Of a stretch of 64,000 nucleotides of DNA, positions 51,146 to 59,929 are shown piece by piece (position 1 is the first letter of the stretch; each line of letters begins with the position of its first letter). Below the pieces are notes generated by a model that saw only the letters and a list, made by a program, of their open reading frames with translations, was not told where the DNA came from and ran no database searches. This stretch comes from Candidatus Latescibacterota bacterium (lineage in GTDB: Bacteria > Latescibacterota > UBA2968 > UBA8231). The stretch lies in the NCBI GenBank assembly GCA_022819745.1, contig JAJEGS010000017.1, positions 1 to 64,000 of the forward strand, given 5' to 3'. Position numbers and translations under genes: made by a program.

Positions 51146-53674
51146 TTACAATTTCTCGCCCCACACCCGCCCAATCGCCGCCCGAATCTTCCCCTCCATC
51201 CGCTCCACCAACTCCCGATTAGCGGCGACAAGAGACTGTTCGGCTTCGGTTTCGGCGACGAGGGCTTGCTGGATTTCAAGAGGCGGTAGCGGAATCTCGA
51301 AGTCCCGTATCTGATGCGTCGTGAGATTCTTGAATACAGCGCCAACCGACTGTGAACCATGGATTTCATGTCGTGATAGAAGATCAAAATACAAATACTC
51401 TGGTAGAACTATGTCGCTTTTTAGATCGCGTAGTCCAACAAATCCGTCATGGATGCAAGCGTCCTTAGCGAGTATAGTCGGAAGACCTGGATTGCCACTC
51501 ACGGTGATAATTACGTCACCTTTTTTCATAGGACGACTTTTCTTTGACCCTTCATGCGTTAATGAATCAATCTGAGGCGTAGTATACATACCGTCTCGTG
51601 TAATATCTGCAACCATGAGTCTTGGAATTGGACCACCATAATAGTTAGGATCGCCTTTCGGTCGAGGCGAACTACCTCTAACTATCTCAGCAAGAGAACC
51701 GACTTTCACCATCGGCCACTCAGGATCAACCACAATCTGCGGCCGATAGTTGTCAATCACCGCCCGCGCCCCGTCTATCACCCGCTGATACCCCTCAATC
51801 TCCGCCACAATCTCTCGCTGCACTTCCATCGGCGGCAGAGGGACTTCGTACTCTTCAATGAACTTTCGTGGCACACGCTGAAGTCCACCAGTGCCTGTCA
51901 TGTTACTGATACCAGATTGGCGAAATAGCGGATGGGTAACGCAAAAATAAATCCATTCCGGGAGCACTCTTTCAGAACTGCGAAGCACATAAAACTCGCT
52001 GGAACCAAATCCAATACCATTTTTCAGATTTTTCGCAATACCGGCCTTACCGTTTTCAAAACACGGTGTCACTTTGGCCAGCAACACGTCGCCGTCTGCA
52101 AAGTAAGTATAGCTCGCTCCCACCTCACCAAGTACTCTGTGCTCTTTAGCAACGAACGAGATTTGGTTCTCGTTTAGATCAGCCATCGGTACGAAGGAGA
52201 CCTCGGTATCCGCTAGGAACTCGGAAAGTTCGGATTTACGAGGGTTGACAGTGCAGATATCTCCTATTGGAAAAAACGGGGACGCAGTACTAATTCTTGT
52301 ATTCTCCCGATACCTTTCCCCGCTCAGATTATACTCCCCACCCGCCGCAATCTTCTCCTTCTCGGCGATCAGCCCCAGCATAGCCGTATAATCCACCCCA
52401 GGTTCCGCCACACCATCACTTGACACCGACTCCCCCTCCCGCAGCCGCCCCAAATACTCCCCAAGCTCCTCCCTCACCCTCGGCAAGTCATTCTCCGCAA
52501 TCTCCCGCCGCTGCGCCCCCAAATCAAACCCATCATTCTCCACCTTAAAAAAGGCAACGCGATCCGTCTTTTGCGCCAACACCTTGTCCAGCAGCAGAAT
52601 GGACGTCTTAACCCCCGAATAAGGCTGAAACACGCCCGCCGGCAGCGAGATAACAGCCACCAGATAATTCTCCACCAGCATCTTGCGTAGCTGCTTATGA
52701 GCATTCTGGCTCTGAAAAATAATGCCCTCCGGCACAATGATACCGGCGCGCCCCGTCGGCGTCAGATGCTCAGCTATGTAATCGACAAACAGCACCTCGC
52801 TGCGTTTGGCCTGCACTGAAAAGCGGCGATGCGGACGGATGCCGCCCTTGGGCGACATAAACGGCGGATTGGCCAAAATCACGTCGGCATACTCGGTCCA
52901 GCGCTCCTCGCTGGTCAGAGTATCGTATTCGGCAATATGCGGCTCGACAAAGCCATGCAGATACAGATTCACCAGCGACAGCCGCACCATATCGGGCGAA
53001 ATGTCATAGCCTCTGAAGTTGGCCGCGATTTTTCCTTTCTCATCCGGCGTCAGCGCACTGTTGCCCTCGTCGTCGGTATTGGCCTTGAGAATGTGCTTGT
53101 ACGACGAAATCAGAAACCCAGCCGTGCCGCAGGCCGGGTCGAGCACAGTCTCGTCTTTCTTCGGGTCAATAACAGAGACAATGAAGTCGATAATATGACG
53201 CGGAGTGCGGAACTGCCCGGCGTCCCCCTGCGAACCAAGGACCGAGAGCAGATATTCAAAGGCATCGCCGAGCCGCTCGCTGTGATCGTACGTAAACTCG
53301 TCGATAACCTTCAGGAAGGCGCGCAAAGTCTCCGGGTCGCGGTAGGGCAAATAGGCGTTGTTGAAGATGTCGCGGAACAGCGGCGGAATGCCCGGATTTT
53401 CCGGCATCCGGGTGATCGCCTCGGCGTACAGATTCAAAGTCTCGTGGCCGCCCAAGCCAGAGCGCACCAGTTGAGGCCAGCCATAGCGGGCAAAGTCACC
53501 GGCAAAAAACGTGCGCTGCCCACCCAACTCCTCGCTCTCGGCGTCAATGTCGTCCATAAACTTGTAGATGAGCGCGATAGTAATCTGCTCTACTTGGCTC
53601 TTCGGATCGGGCACCTTGCCGACGAGGATGTCGCGGGCCGTGTCAATGCGGCGTTTGGTAGCGGTGTCAAGCAT
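51146..53674 (-). CDS. Fused type I restriction-modification methylase and specificity subunit (HsdM-HsdS)
   Basis: 842 residues from MLDTATKRRID, one base after the fic stop. The N-terminal helical domain and N6-adenine methylase occupy about 1-480: FRTPRHIIDFIVSVI, SAM motif DPACGTAGF near 176 and catalytic NPPF near 265. The rest is an HsdS-like specificity region with two target-recognition domains (about 500-660 and 690-830), each followed by a conserved helix entry (EVPLPPMEVQREIV and EIPLPPLEIQQALV). HsdM and HsdS are usually separate; here they are one chain. It needs HsdR (55697-58234) for cleavage. Confidence 0.92.
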   Translation of the reverse strand: MLDTATKRRIDTARDILVGKVPDPKSQVEQITIALIYKFMDDIDAESEELGGQRTFFAGDFARYGWPQLVRSGLGGHETLNLYAEAITRMPENPGIPPLFRDIFNNAYLPYRDPETLRAFLKVIDEFTYDHSERLGDAFEYLLSVLGSQGDAGQFRTPRHIIDFIVSVIDPKKDETVLDPACGTAGFLISSYKHILKANTDDEGNSALTPDEKGKIAANFRGYDISPDMVRLSLVNLYLHGFVEPHIAEYDTLTSEERWTEYADVILANPPFMSPKGGIRPHRRFSVQAKRSEVLFVDYIAEHLTPTGRAGIIVPEGIIFQSQNAHKQLRKMLVENYLVAVISLPAGVFQPYSGVKTSILLLDKVLAQKTDRVAFFKVENDGFDLGAQRREIAENDLPRVREELGEYLGRLREGESVSSDGVAEPGVDYTAMLGLIAEKEKIAAGGEYNLSGERYRENTRISTASPFFPIGDICTVNPRKSELSEFLADTEVSFVPMADLNENQISFVAKEHRVLGEVGASYTYFADGDVLLAKVTPCFENGKAGIAKNLKNGIGFGSSEFYVLRSSERVLPEWIYFCVTHPLFRQSGISNMTGTGGLQRVPRKFIEEYEVPLPPMEVQREIVAEIEGYQRVIDGARAVIDNYRPQIVVDPEWPMVKVGSLAEIVRGSSPRPKGDPNYYGGPIPRLMVADITRDGMYTTPQIDSLTHEGSKKSRPMKKGDVIITVSGNPGLPTILAKDACIHDGFVGLRDLKSDIVLPEYLYFDLLSRHEIHGSQSVGAVFKNLTTHQIRDFEIPLPPLEIQQALVAETEAEQSLVAANRELVERMEGKIRAAIGRVWGEKL

Positions 53675-53675
53675 A

Positions 53676-54566
53676 TTAGCTCCGGTAAACGAACCCCTCC
53701 CCGATCTTCCACACCCCCTTCTCGCGAAAAGCGGGGATGGTCTGACGACGAGCGGCGTTAGTAACCGCAGGTGCCGAGAGCCCATGCTGCTTGATATAAT
53801 CCGACAGCCGGATAATGGCCTCCCCCCGCAAATAGCTCAACCTCTTGTGCAGCGACTCTACGAGCCCCAACGCCAGAATATCTTCCATCGTCCTAGTCAG
53901 TTGGCGACCCTCATAGTCCCTGAACGCCTGATAGTACCGCTCCTTCTCCGAGTTGCGAATAATAAGACGCGGCAGTCCGAGCTGGATAAGTTGAAAGTTG
54001 ATGAGAACCCGCCCCAAGCGGCCATTGCCGTCGCAAAAGGGATGGATGGTCTCAAAATCTAAGTGGAATCGGGCAATTTTATCGAGGAAGTAGGAGCCGA
54101 GATCGCTGGAATACTCGACGAGGATGTCATCTATCATGCGCTCCACATGCTCGGGTGCCGGCGCAATATGAGTCCCCACCCGCACGTATTCCCCCTGCTC
54201 GCGAAAGCGTCCGGCGATGGCATCATTAATGCCGCCAATGAGCATCTGATGCAAGAGTAGTATTAGGTCTTTGCTCAGCTCGCTGTCTTTAGCTTTGGTG
54301 CGTTTGTATTCCGTGACGCGGGCTAGATTTTTCGCCTCAAAAACTTCCCGCACAGACACATTTCGCGACAACACCTGCTCCAACAGAATCCGCTCTGTCT
54401 CCTCAAGAGTAAGCGTTGAATTCTCAATCGCGTTCGAGTTGTACACACTCTCGGGGACCTCCACTTCGTCGATCATCGACAGCAGCGATTCCTTGCCTTG
54501 GCGCAAGGTATCGTACGCTCGTTTCAAATCTTGGATGCGGCTTTTTATCGGTTGTGTGGTCGCCAT
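53676..54566 (-). CDS. Fic family protein (AMPylase type) with N-terminal inhibitory motif
   Basis: 296 residues. The Fic active loop HPFCDGNGRLGR lies near residue 175. The N-terminal NSNAIENS carries the (S/T)xxxE(G/N) inhibitory motif of class II Fic proteins, so its own helix probably holds it off. The C terminus has a winged-helix-like end (LSDYIKQHGLSAPAVTNAARR). Fic enzymes usually transfer AMP to protein Thr/Tyr. It is the first gene of an operon with HsdMS and TIR. The promoter places transcription start at the ATG itself and no ribosome binding site is present. Confidence 0.9.
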   Translation of the reverse strand: MATTQPIKSRIQDLKRAYDTLRQGKESLLSMIDEVEVPESVYNSNAIENSTLTLEETERILLEQVLSRNVSVREVFEAKNLARVTEYKRTKAKDSELSKDLILLLHQMLIGGINDAIAGRFREQGEYVRVGTHIAPAPEHVERMIDDILVEYSSDLGSYFLDKIARFHLDFETIHPFCDGNGRLGRVLINFQLIQLGLPRLIIRNSEKERYYQAFRDYEGRQLTRTMEDILALGLVESLHKRLSYLRGEAIIRLSDYIKQHGLSAPAVTNAARRQTIPAFREKGVWKIGEGFVYRS

Positions 54567-54572
54567 GTCGCT

Positions 54573-54601
54573 ATTGTATCGTATTCACTATATATTGTCA
54601 A
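54573..54601 (-). promoter_or_regulatory. Promoter of the fic-hsdMS-TIR operon, apparently leaderless
   Basis: On the minus strand TTGACA (54596-54601) and TACAAT (54573-54578) are 17 bases apart. Only six bases separate the -10 box from the fic ATG (54566), so transcription would begin at or next to the start codon. There is no Shine-Dalgarno sequence. Confidence 0.75.
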
Positions 54602-54605
54602 ATAT

Positions 54606-54648
54606 CCGTGAATGAACCGGGAAAAATGGGTGCCATTCACGGTTTTTT
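54606..54648 (+). terminator. Hairpin with T run beside the fic promoter
   Basis: CCGTGAATG (54606) pairs with CATTCACGG (54634-54642), followed by six Ts on the plus strand. It ends just upstream of the fic -35 box. No plus-strand gene is nearby, so it may stop antisense transcription or, as an inverted repeat, serve as an operator; GTGAAT/ATTCAC also recurs inside the promoter spacer. Confidence 0.55.
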
Positions 54649-54769
54649 CGGATAAATACGTTAATCACGGAGGAGAAGGCCGGATTGATTGCCAGCCTCT
54701 ATGTCATGGTGGGACTTGGCGGTATTTAGCTAGAGCTCAAAAATCCGCCTCTTTTGACAAAAACTCGGT

Positions 54770-55198
54770 TCAGTGCCTAGGGCGCTTCAAGAACAAAACC
54801 GGCTCACCATAGTCTCCCTCACCCACTTGGTCGAGATCTCGGTGTTCGATGTCTTCCAGTTGTCCGAGTTTACTCGTCCATGTTCCATCCGCAAGCTGCC
54901 GCGTAGCGTGTGTAGGACTGCCATCTAGAGCGAAAATAGCCACTTTTTCCACTCCCGCTTCAAAGGTGGCATCTTGGCACACTTCAAACCCGAGCTTTTT
55001 GAAGACTTCGGCGTAGACTTCCACTGTATACTCTCTGGGTACACCTTCGGGCCAATAATACTGACCAAAAGAATCTGGTTCCCACCAACGGGAATCATCC
55101 CCTGCAGCCCAAGCGATACAGTTATAATCGACTTGGGCTGGGCTGGTAATCTTGTATGTGTCGCTACGGAGCCTTGGGAACAAGCGTTCCAGATTCAC
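54770..55198 (-). CDS. DUF7689-like protein
   Basis: 142 residues starting at GTG 55198, which overlaps the upstream stop as GTGA. The family pattern is visible: YNCIAWAAGDDSRWWEP with an invariant Cys, YYWPEGVPREYTVEVYAEVFKKLGFEVC, and PTHATRQLADGTWTSKLG with an invariant His. The Cys-His spacing suggests a papain-like (NlpC-type) fold. The function is unknown. It forms a two-gene unit with the ORF at 55195-55518 inside the restriction region. Confidence 0.7.
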   Translation of the reverse strand: MNLERLFPRLRSDTYKITSPAQVDYNCIAWAAGDDSRWWEPDSFGQYYWPEGVPREYTVEVYAEVFKKLGFEVCQDATFEAGVEKVAIFALDGSPTHATRQLADGTWTSKLGQLEDIEHRDLDQVGEGDYGEPVLFLKRPRH

Positions 55199-55518
55199 CA
55201 ACGCAACCCTTTCCTCCGCCCCCACTTCAGCCAATCTTGGGTCATCTCTGCGACAACGCCCCGATGCTTGGGAAGCACGGGATCTTCTCGTGCAATTGAC
55301 CTAAGTGCCCAAAACCAGTGTTCCGGCTTGTGTTCGAGTTCTCTAAGAATTAACGGCAGCGCTTGCGGCCCCATGCCTATGATCTGCTGGTACGCAGGAT
55401 GTAGAACGACCTCTCGTATTGAGGAAAGATGAGCGCATTCCTCACGTACAATTTCTGCGAGACGGTGGAATTGTTCCGGCAAAACATCTGGCTGAGGCTG
55501 TAGGGATTCCGTGCTCAA
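55195..55518 (-). CDS. Hypothetical helical protein coupled to the DUF7689 gene
   Basis: 107 residues, soluble and helical (FHRLAEIVREECAHLSSIREVV, QALPLILRELEHKPEHWFWAL, GVVAEMTQDWLKWGRRKG). The middle resembles a HEAT-like pair of helices. Its stop overlaps the start of the DUF7689 gene. Proteins of this shape are often found beside DUF7689 proteins, possibly as partner or inhibitor, but I know no demonstrated function. Confidence 0.65.
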   Translation of the reverse strand: MSTESLQPQPDVLPEQFHRLAEIVREECAHLSSIREVVLHPAYQQIIGMGPQALPLILRELEHKPEHWFWALRSIAREDPVLPKHRGVVAEMTQDWLKWGRRKGLRW

Positions 55519-55696
55519 AGCTTCACTCCCATATCAAAAGACTCGGTAGCTGCATTCTCGGATAGAAAATCCTACTCATTTAGTAAATTTCCACCGAAAA
55601 AACCGATGCCTCCTCGTCCAAGAAGCCTGTGAGGTCCAACGTATTCTATCCCCCGATCCTCGTCAAGCTCCACGGCTCGAACGTCGTGTACCCTTT

Positions 55697-58234
55697 CTAG
55701 ACGGTGAATTGATTCAAGGAGACGTAATCCTTGACATACTCGGGAACGAGCCTGCGGTACGGCTCCGGCACCGCGCGAAAGTCGCGGGAGGAAAAAGCCG
55801 GATTGGTCGCCAATGCAGCAAAGCGCCGATTCTCAATAATGTCTCGCGTCTGGCCACTGGTTAAGTATGCCTTAAAGTACGCCCTAATCGCCGAGATGGA
55901 CTCGGCCTCGTCGGGCTGGTGATCGGCGACAAATTTGGCAAACTCCTCTTCGAGCAACTCGTCCCTAGACTTAAAACGCGGAATAAGATCAAAAACCTTC
56001 TCCAGTATCTCGCGCAAGGTTACGCGACGATCCACCGCAGCAGCTTGGCGCAACTTGGCGAGGGTGTAGTACTCCTCGGGCTTGTCGAAGACCTCCTGAT
56101 TCACATAGTCGATGGCGCGATCCCATTGGCCCGCCTCAATAGCTTGGGCAATGACGTCGTTCTCGCGCACCTCGTCGGCAAAGCGGTCGAAGAACATCCG
56201 ATCAATTCTCATCCCCTCGGAGCCGATCTGCTCTTGCTCTATAGTCGAGAGAAAGTCGTCCCCCAAGTGCTCGTACGTGTCGGCATATACAACCGGCCTT
56301 GGGTCGTCCCTGTCCCTATCACTTCTATCTCGCAGCCGAGGCAATTCCAATACCTCATCGTAGTTGAACTCATTCTCGAAGTATTGGCAGTTGCCGAAGA
56401 AGTCGAACAGCTTGAAGGTCGTCTTCTCCGGGTCGGCGACAACGTCTGCGGCGCGGTGCCCTATCATCTGGTCGAGGAAGTTGTGCTTCCTCGTGCCGCG
56501 CCCCTTGATCTGGACGAAATCCGTCGGCGAGAATATCGGCCTGAACAGGCCCAAGTTGAGAATGTCGGTGCAGTCGTAGCCGGTAGTCATCATGCCGACG
56601 GTTACGCATACCCGCGCCTTACTCGTCCGGTACTCGCGCATGAAGTTGCCGGACCCCCGGAGGTTATTGTTGGCAAAGTTGACCGTGAATTGCTGGGCAT
56701 CCATCACATGCGACGTAACCTGAACCGCAAAGTCCGACTGGTACTTGCCCGGAAACATGCGGTCGGCGATCTCATTGAAGAACTGCGTTAGCTTGGCCGC
56801 GTGCTCCTGGCTCACCGCGAAGACGATGGACTTCCCGATCTCCCCGCTGATCGGGTCGCGGAGCGCATTCTCCAAGAAAGTTCGGCAGAAGACCGCGTTG
56901 GTAGCCTCCGAGAAAAACTCCCGCTCGAAATCGCGCTTCTTGAACGCCTCTTCCTGCTGCTCTCCTTCATCATCGGTAAAAGACACCACAAAACCCTCGT
57001 CAGCGAGAAGTTGGGTAGTCACCTCCGTTCGTGCATCAACAACCCGAGGATTGACCAGATACCCATCGCGCACCCCATCAAGCAACGAGTAGCGAAACGT
57101 CGGCTCGCCACTCTCGCAGCCGAAGGTGCGGTAGGTGTCGAGCAACAATCGGCGCTCCACCTCGCGCGGGTCGCGCACATGCGGACCGGTCGCATGAGTG
57201 CCTCTGAGGTAGTCTCGGGGCGTCGCGGTCAGCCCCAGCTTGTAGCCGACGAAGTAATCGAATACAGCGCGGGCATTACCGCTGATAGACCGGTGCGCCT
57301 CATCCGAAATCACCAAGTCGAAGTCCGTCGGCGAAAACAGCGACTGGTACTTGTTGTTGAACAGCAGCGACTGAACGGTCGTGACCACAATATGCGCCCG
57401 CCGCCAGTCGTCGCGTTTCTCCTTGTAGATGACCGTGTCAAAGTCGTTCGCCAAGTACGGGACAAACGACTTGTTCGCCGCTTGGTCTTCCAACTCCAGC
57501 CGATCTACCAAGAAGAGGACGCGGCGGGCGTTGCCGGTGCGGAGAAACAGCTTGATAACAGCGGCGGCCACTAGCGTCTTGCCGGTACCAGTAGCCATCT
57601 CGAACAGAAATCGGTCGCGTCCATCTCGGACAGCCCGCTGCAAACCGCGAATCGCTCGTAGCTGGTAATCGCGCAAAAAGCGCAGGCTGTGCGTCTGGAT
57701 ATAGCCGGGGCGCTCATCCTCGTTGCGCCATCCGGCCTCGGCCGCATAGTTGGGCCGCTGCGTGAGGACGATGTAGTCGTCGCCAACCCGTTCATCAATC
57801 AGGCGCTGCGGATTGGGCGCAACCTGTTTGTACCCCTCCACCGAATCCGGCGATGGGAACGCCGTGATGATATGCGGATTGCCGCGCTCTAGATCCCAGA
57901 AGTAGTGCAGATTGCCGTTAGAGAGGATGACGAAGCGGCAGTTCAGCGAGCGGGCGTAGCGGCGGGCCTGCTCCTTGCCGACTAGTGGGTTTTTGTCCTC
58001 GGACTTGGCTTCCAACACGATCAACGGAAAACCCCGGTCGTCGATGAGCAGAAAATCGACAAAACCTCGACCGGAACGCTCAAAATCATCGCCTAAGCTG
58101 TCGAGGTCGTCGCGTTTGAGAGCGACGTGCGCCTCCAAGCGGATATTAGCCGGTCCATTGTCGTCATCGAAGAATCGCCAACCAGCGTTTTCGAGCAACT
58201 GATCGATTTTATGCCGAGCAGCAGCCTCGCTCAT
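55697..58234 (-). CDS. hsdR: Type I restriction endonuclease subunit R (DEAD/DEAH translocase)
   Basis: About 845 residues. The N-terminal nuclease domain has DFLLIDDRGFPLIVLEAKSED (PD-(D/E)XK, near 55-75). The SF2 translocase follows: FEMATGTGKTLVAAAV (Walker A near 213), VISDEAHRS (DEAH near 310), LGLTATPRDYLRG, and VGMMTTGYDCTDILNLGLFRP with QIKGRGTRKH (motifs V and VI). The C-terminal helical region binds the methylase complex. It resembles EcoEI-type HsdR. Unusually, its ATG overlaps the stop of murB (TGATG), and the matching hsdMS genes are 2 kb downstream on the same strand. Confidence 0.92.
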   Translation of the reverse strand: MSEAAARHKIDQLLENAGWRFFDDDNGPANIRLEAHVALKRDDLDSLGDDFERSGRGFVDFLLIDDRGFPLIVLEAKSEDKNPLVGKEQARRYARSLNCRFVILSNGNLHYFWDLERGNPHIITAFPSPDSVEGYKQVAPNPQRLIDERVGDDYIVLTQRPNYAAEAGWRNEDERPGYIQTHSLRFLRDYQLRAIRGLQRAVRDGRDRFLFEMATGTGKTLVAAAVIKLFLRTGNARRVLFLVDRLELEDQAANKSFVPYLANDFDTVIYKEKRDDWRRAHIVVTTVQSLLFNNKYQSLFSPTDFDLVISDEAHRSISGNARAVFDYFVGYKLGLTATPRDYLRGTHATGPHVRDPREVERRLLLDTYRTFGCESGEPTFRYSLLDGVRDGYLVNPRVVDARTEVTTQLLADEGFVVSFTDDEGEQQEEAFKKRDFEREFFSEATNAVFCRTFLENALRDPISGEIGKSIVFAVSQEHAAKLTQFFNEIADRMFPGKYQSDFAVQVTSHVMDAQQFTVNFANNNLRGSGNFMREYRTSKARVCVTVGMMTTGYDCTDILNLGLFRPIFSPTDFVQIKGRGTRKHNFLDQMIGHRAADVVADPEKTTFKLFDFFGNCQYFENEFNYDEVLELPRLRDRSDRDRDDPRPVVYADTYEHLGDDFLSTIEQEQIGSEGMRIDRMFFDRFADEVRENDVIAQAIEAGQWDRAIDYVNQEVFDKPEEYYTLAKLRQAAAVDRRVTLREILEKVFDLIPRFKSRDELLEEEFAKFVADHQPDEAESISAIRAYFKAYLTSGQTRDIIENRRFAALATNPAFSSRDFRAVPEPYRRLVPEYVKDYVSLNQFTV

Positions 58235-59253
58235 CACTCCCCACCCTCCACCAACACCGGCTCCCGCTCCAGCCGAATCCCAAAGGCTTGTTCCACCGCG
58301 TCCCGAATCTCACCAGCCAAGGCGAGCACTTCGCAGGTCGTCCCGCCGCGATTGACCAAAGCCAGCGCGTGTCGCTCTGAAATGCCAGCGCCGCCCCTTT
58401 GCTGCCCCTTGTGAAATCCCGCCTGCTCGACGAGCCAAGCAGCCGGCACCTTGACGCCAGCCGCATCGGGAAAGCTCGGGACATTGGGATAGCGATCCTT
58501 TAATGCAGCAAAGGCTTCCTCGTCGATGACTGGATTCAAGAAGAAGGAGCCGACAGAGCGGGAGTTGGGATCTTGCGGGTCGATGACCATGGACTTGCCG
58601 CGGCGGAGCGCGAGCACAGCGTCGCGCACAGTAGCCAAAGTCGGGCGATCGTCATCTACGTGCCGGCGCAGTTCCGGGTAGCGGATTTGCGGCTGGCCGC
58701 TAACATCCAAGCGATACGTCACCGAGGTCACAATAAAGCGGTCGCGGTCGGCCCCCTTAAAGCGGCTCTGGCGGTAGGCAAAGCCGCATTCAGCAGGGGC
58801 AAACGCGATTTCCTCCAAGGTCTGCCGGTCAAGCGCCCGCACTTCCACAATGGTGTCTTTCACTTCTTGGCCATACGCGCCCACGTTTTGGATGGGTGTC
58901 GCACCCACCGACCCAGGGATACCCGACAGACACTCCACACCAGCCAAGCCTCGCTCCACACAGCACTGCACAAAGCCATCCCAATCCTCCCCAGCCGCTA
59001 CCTCGACGGTCTCGCCATTGAACACCATGCCACTGAGTCCCACTTTGAGCACTAAGCCGCTGTACCCCGCGTCGGCAAACAGCACGTTGCTGCCGCCGCC
59101 GAGCACTTGCACAGAAAGGCCCTCATCAGTCGCCCACGTCAAGCAGGCGCGCATCTCGTCTAGGGAGGTACACTCGGCCAAATAGCGCGCAGGGCCGCCG
59201 AGGCCCATGGTGGTGAGGGGGGCGAGGGGGACATTCTCGCGGAGGATTTGCAT
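58234..59253 (-). CDS. murB: UDP-N-acetylenolpyruvoylglucosamine reductase
   Basis: 339 residues. MurB reduces UDP-GlcNAc-enolpyruvate to UDP-MurNAc in peptidoglycan synthesis, using FAD and NADPH. Seen: LTTMGLGGPARYLAEC, the FAD loop VQVLGGGSNVLFAD, GIPGSVGATPIQNVGAYGQEV, YRQSRFKG (the tyrosine loop of type I, E. coli-like MurB) and GSFFLNPVI with the catalytic Ser. The C-terminal Glu region HALALVNRG is present. It is not in a mur operon here; instead its stop overlaps the restriction gene hsdR. Confidence 0.94.
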   Translation of the reverse strand: MQILRENVPLAPLTTMGLGGPARYLAECTSLDEMRACLTWATDEGLSVQVLGGGSNVLFADAGYSGLVLKVGLSGMVFNGETVEVAAGEDWDGFVQCCVERGLAGVECLSGIPGSVGATPIQNVGAYGQEVKDTIVEVRALDRQTLEEIAFAPAECGFAYRQSRFKGADRDRFIVTSVTYRLDVSGQPQIRYPELRRHVDDDRPTLATVRDAVLALRRGKSMVIDPQDPNSRSVGSFFLNPVIDEEAFAALKDRYPNVPSFPDAAGVKVPAAWLVEQAGFHKGQQRGGAGISERHALALVNRGGTTCEVLALAGEIRDAVEQAFGIRLEREPVLVEGGE

Positions 59254-59292
59254 GAGACGCCTCTAAGCATTTGCGTTGTTGGTTATTATTAC

Positions 59293-59415
59293 CTGACGTT
59301 ACGCATCTGCGCCGAAGCGATAGATGTAGGGGCGTCCCTTGTGGGCGCCCAAGCAACAGCCAGCCCGACCTACGAGGGCAACCACAAGGGTTGCCCCTAC
59401 CATGCGTAACGTCAG
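59293..59415. repeat. MITE-like element, 123 bp, ends CTGACGTTACGCAT
   Basis: Exact 14-base terminal inverted repeats enclose a GC-rich centre with GGGGCG/GGTTGCCCC-type inverted segments. It has no coding capacity. Related ends occur at 61241-61394, 127-139 and 47520-47532. Confidence 0.7.
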
Positions 59416-59454
59416 TTATTCAATATAGCCAAATAGCCAAACCGGAGCGCATTG

Positions 59455-59925
59455 ATGAAAAAGACCCTCTATCTCGCCAGCCCGTATGGATTCTCAGCCC
59501 AATGGAAGGAGCGGCTCCTGCCCCAGTTCGTCTCTGCCTTAGAGGCATTGGGGGCTGAGGTCTGGGAGCCTTTTGCCCGCAACAACCAAGTCGATTTTTC
59601 CGCGCCGGGCTGGGCCTACCAAGTCGGCCAAGCTGACTTGCGCGATGTGGTCGAGGCCGACGCGATCTTCGCCATTGTCAACGGGACGCCGCCGGACGAG
59701 GGGGTGATGGTCGAGTTGGGCGCGGCCATTGCCCTCGGCAAGCCGACCTTTCTCTTCCGCGACGATTTCCGCCGCTGCACGGATTCAGAAAACTACCCCC
59801 TGAACCTAATGCTGTTCACCGGCTTGCCAGAAGACGGCTGGGAAGCCTACTACTACACATCGCTCGCAGAAATCAGCGCGCCCGACAAGGCCCTAGCGGG
59901 CTGGCTGCGAGACGAACGGAGCTGA
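59455..59925 (+). CDS. Nucleoside 2-deoxyribosyltransferase family protein
   Basis: 156 residues from ATG 59455. The fold is recognisable from KTLYLASPYGFSAQWKERLLP, WEPFARNNQ, ADLRDVVEADAIFAIVNGTPPDEGVMVELGAAIALGKP with the nucleophile-bearing Glu (GVMVELG), and the C-terminal FTGLPEDGW. It exchanges bases on 2'-deoxynucleosides for purine/pyrimidine salvage. It is followed 4 bases later by glcF, with which it may be cotranscribed, though no metabolic link is evident. Confidence 0.87.
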   Translation: MKKTLYLASPYGFSAQWKERLLPQFVSALEALGAEVWEPFARNNQVDFSAPGWAYQVGQADLRDVVEADAIFAIVNGTPPDEGVMVELGAAIALGKPTFLFRDDFRRCTDSENYPLNLMLFTGLPEDGWEAYYYTSLAEISAPDKALAGWLRDERS

Positions 59926-59929
59926 CATA

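Noticed and set aside
52829..53761. A 310-codon plus-strand open frame
   Set aside because: Antisense to the HsdM domain, where SAM and NPPF motifs lie on the minus strand.
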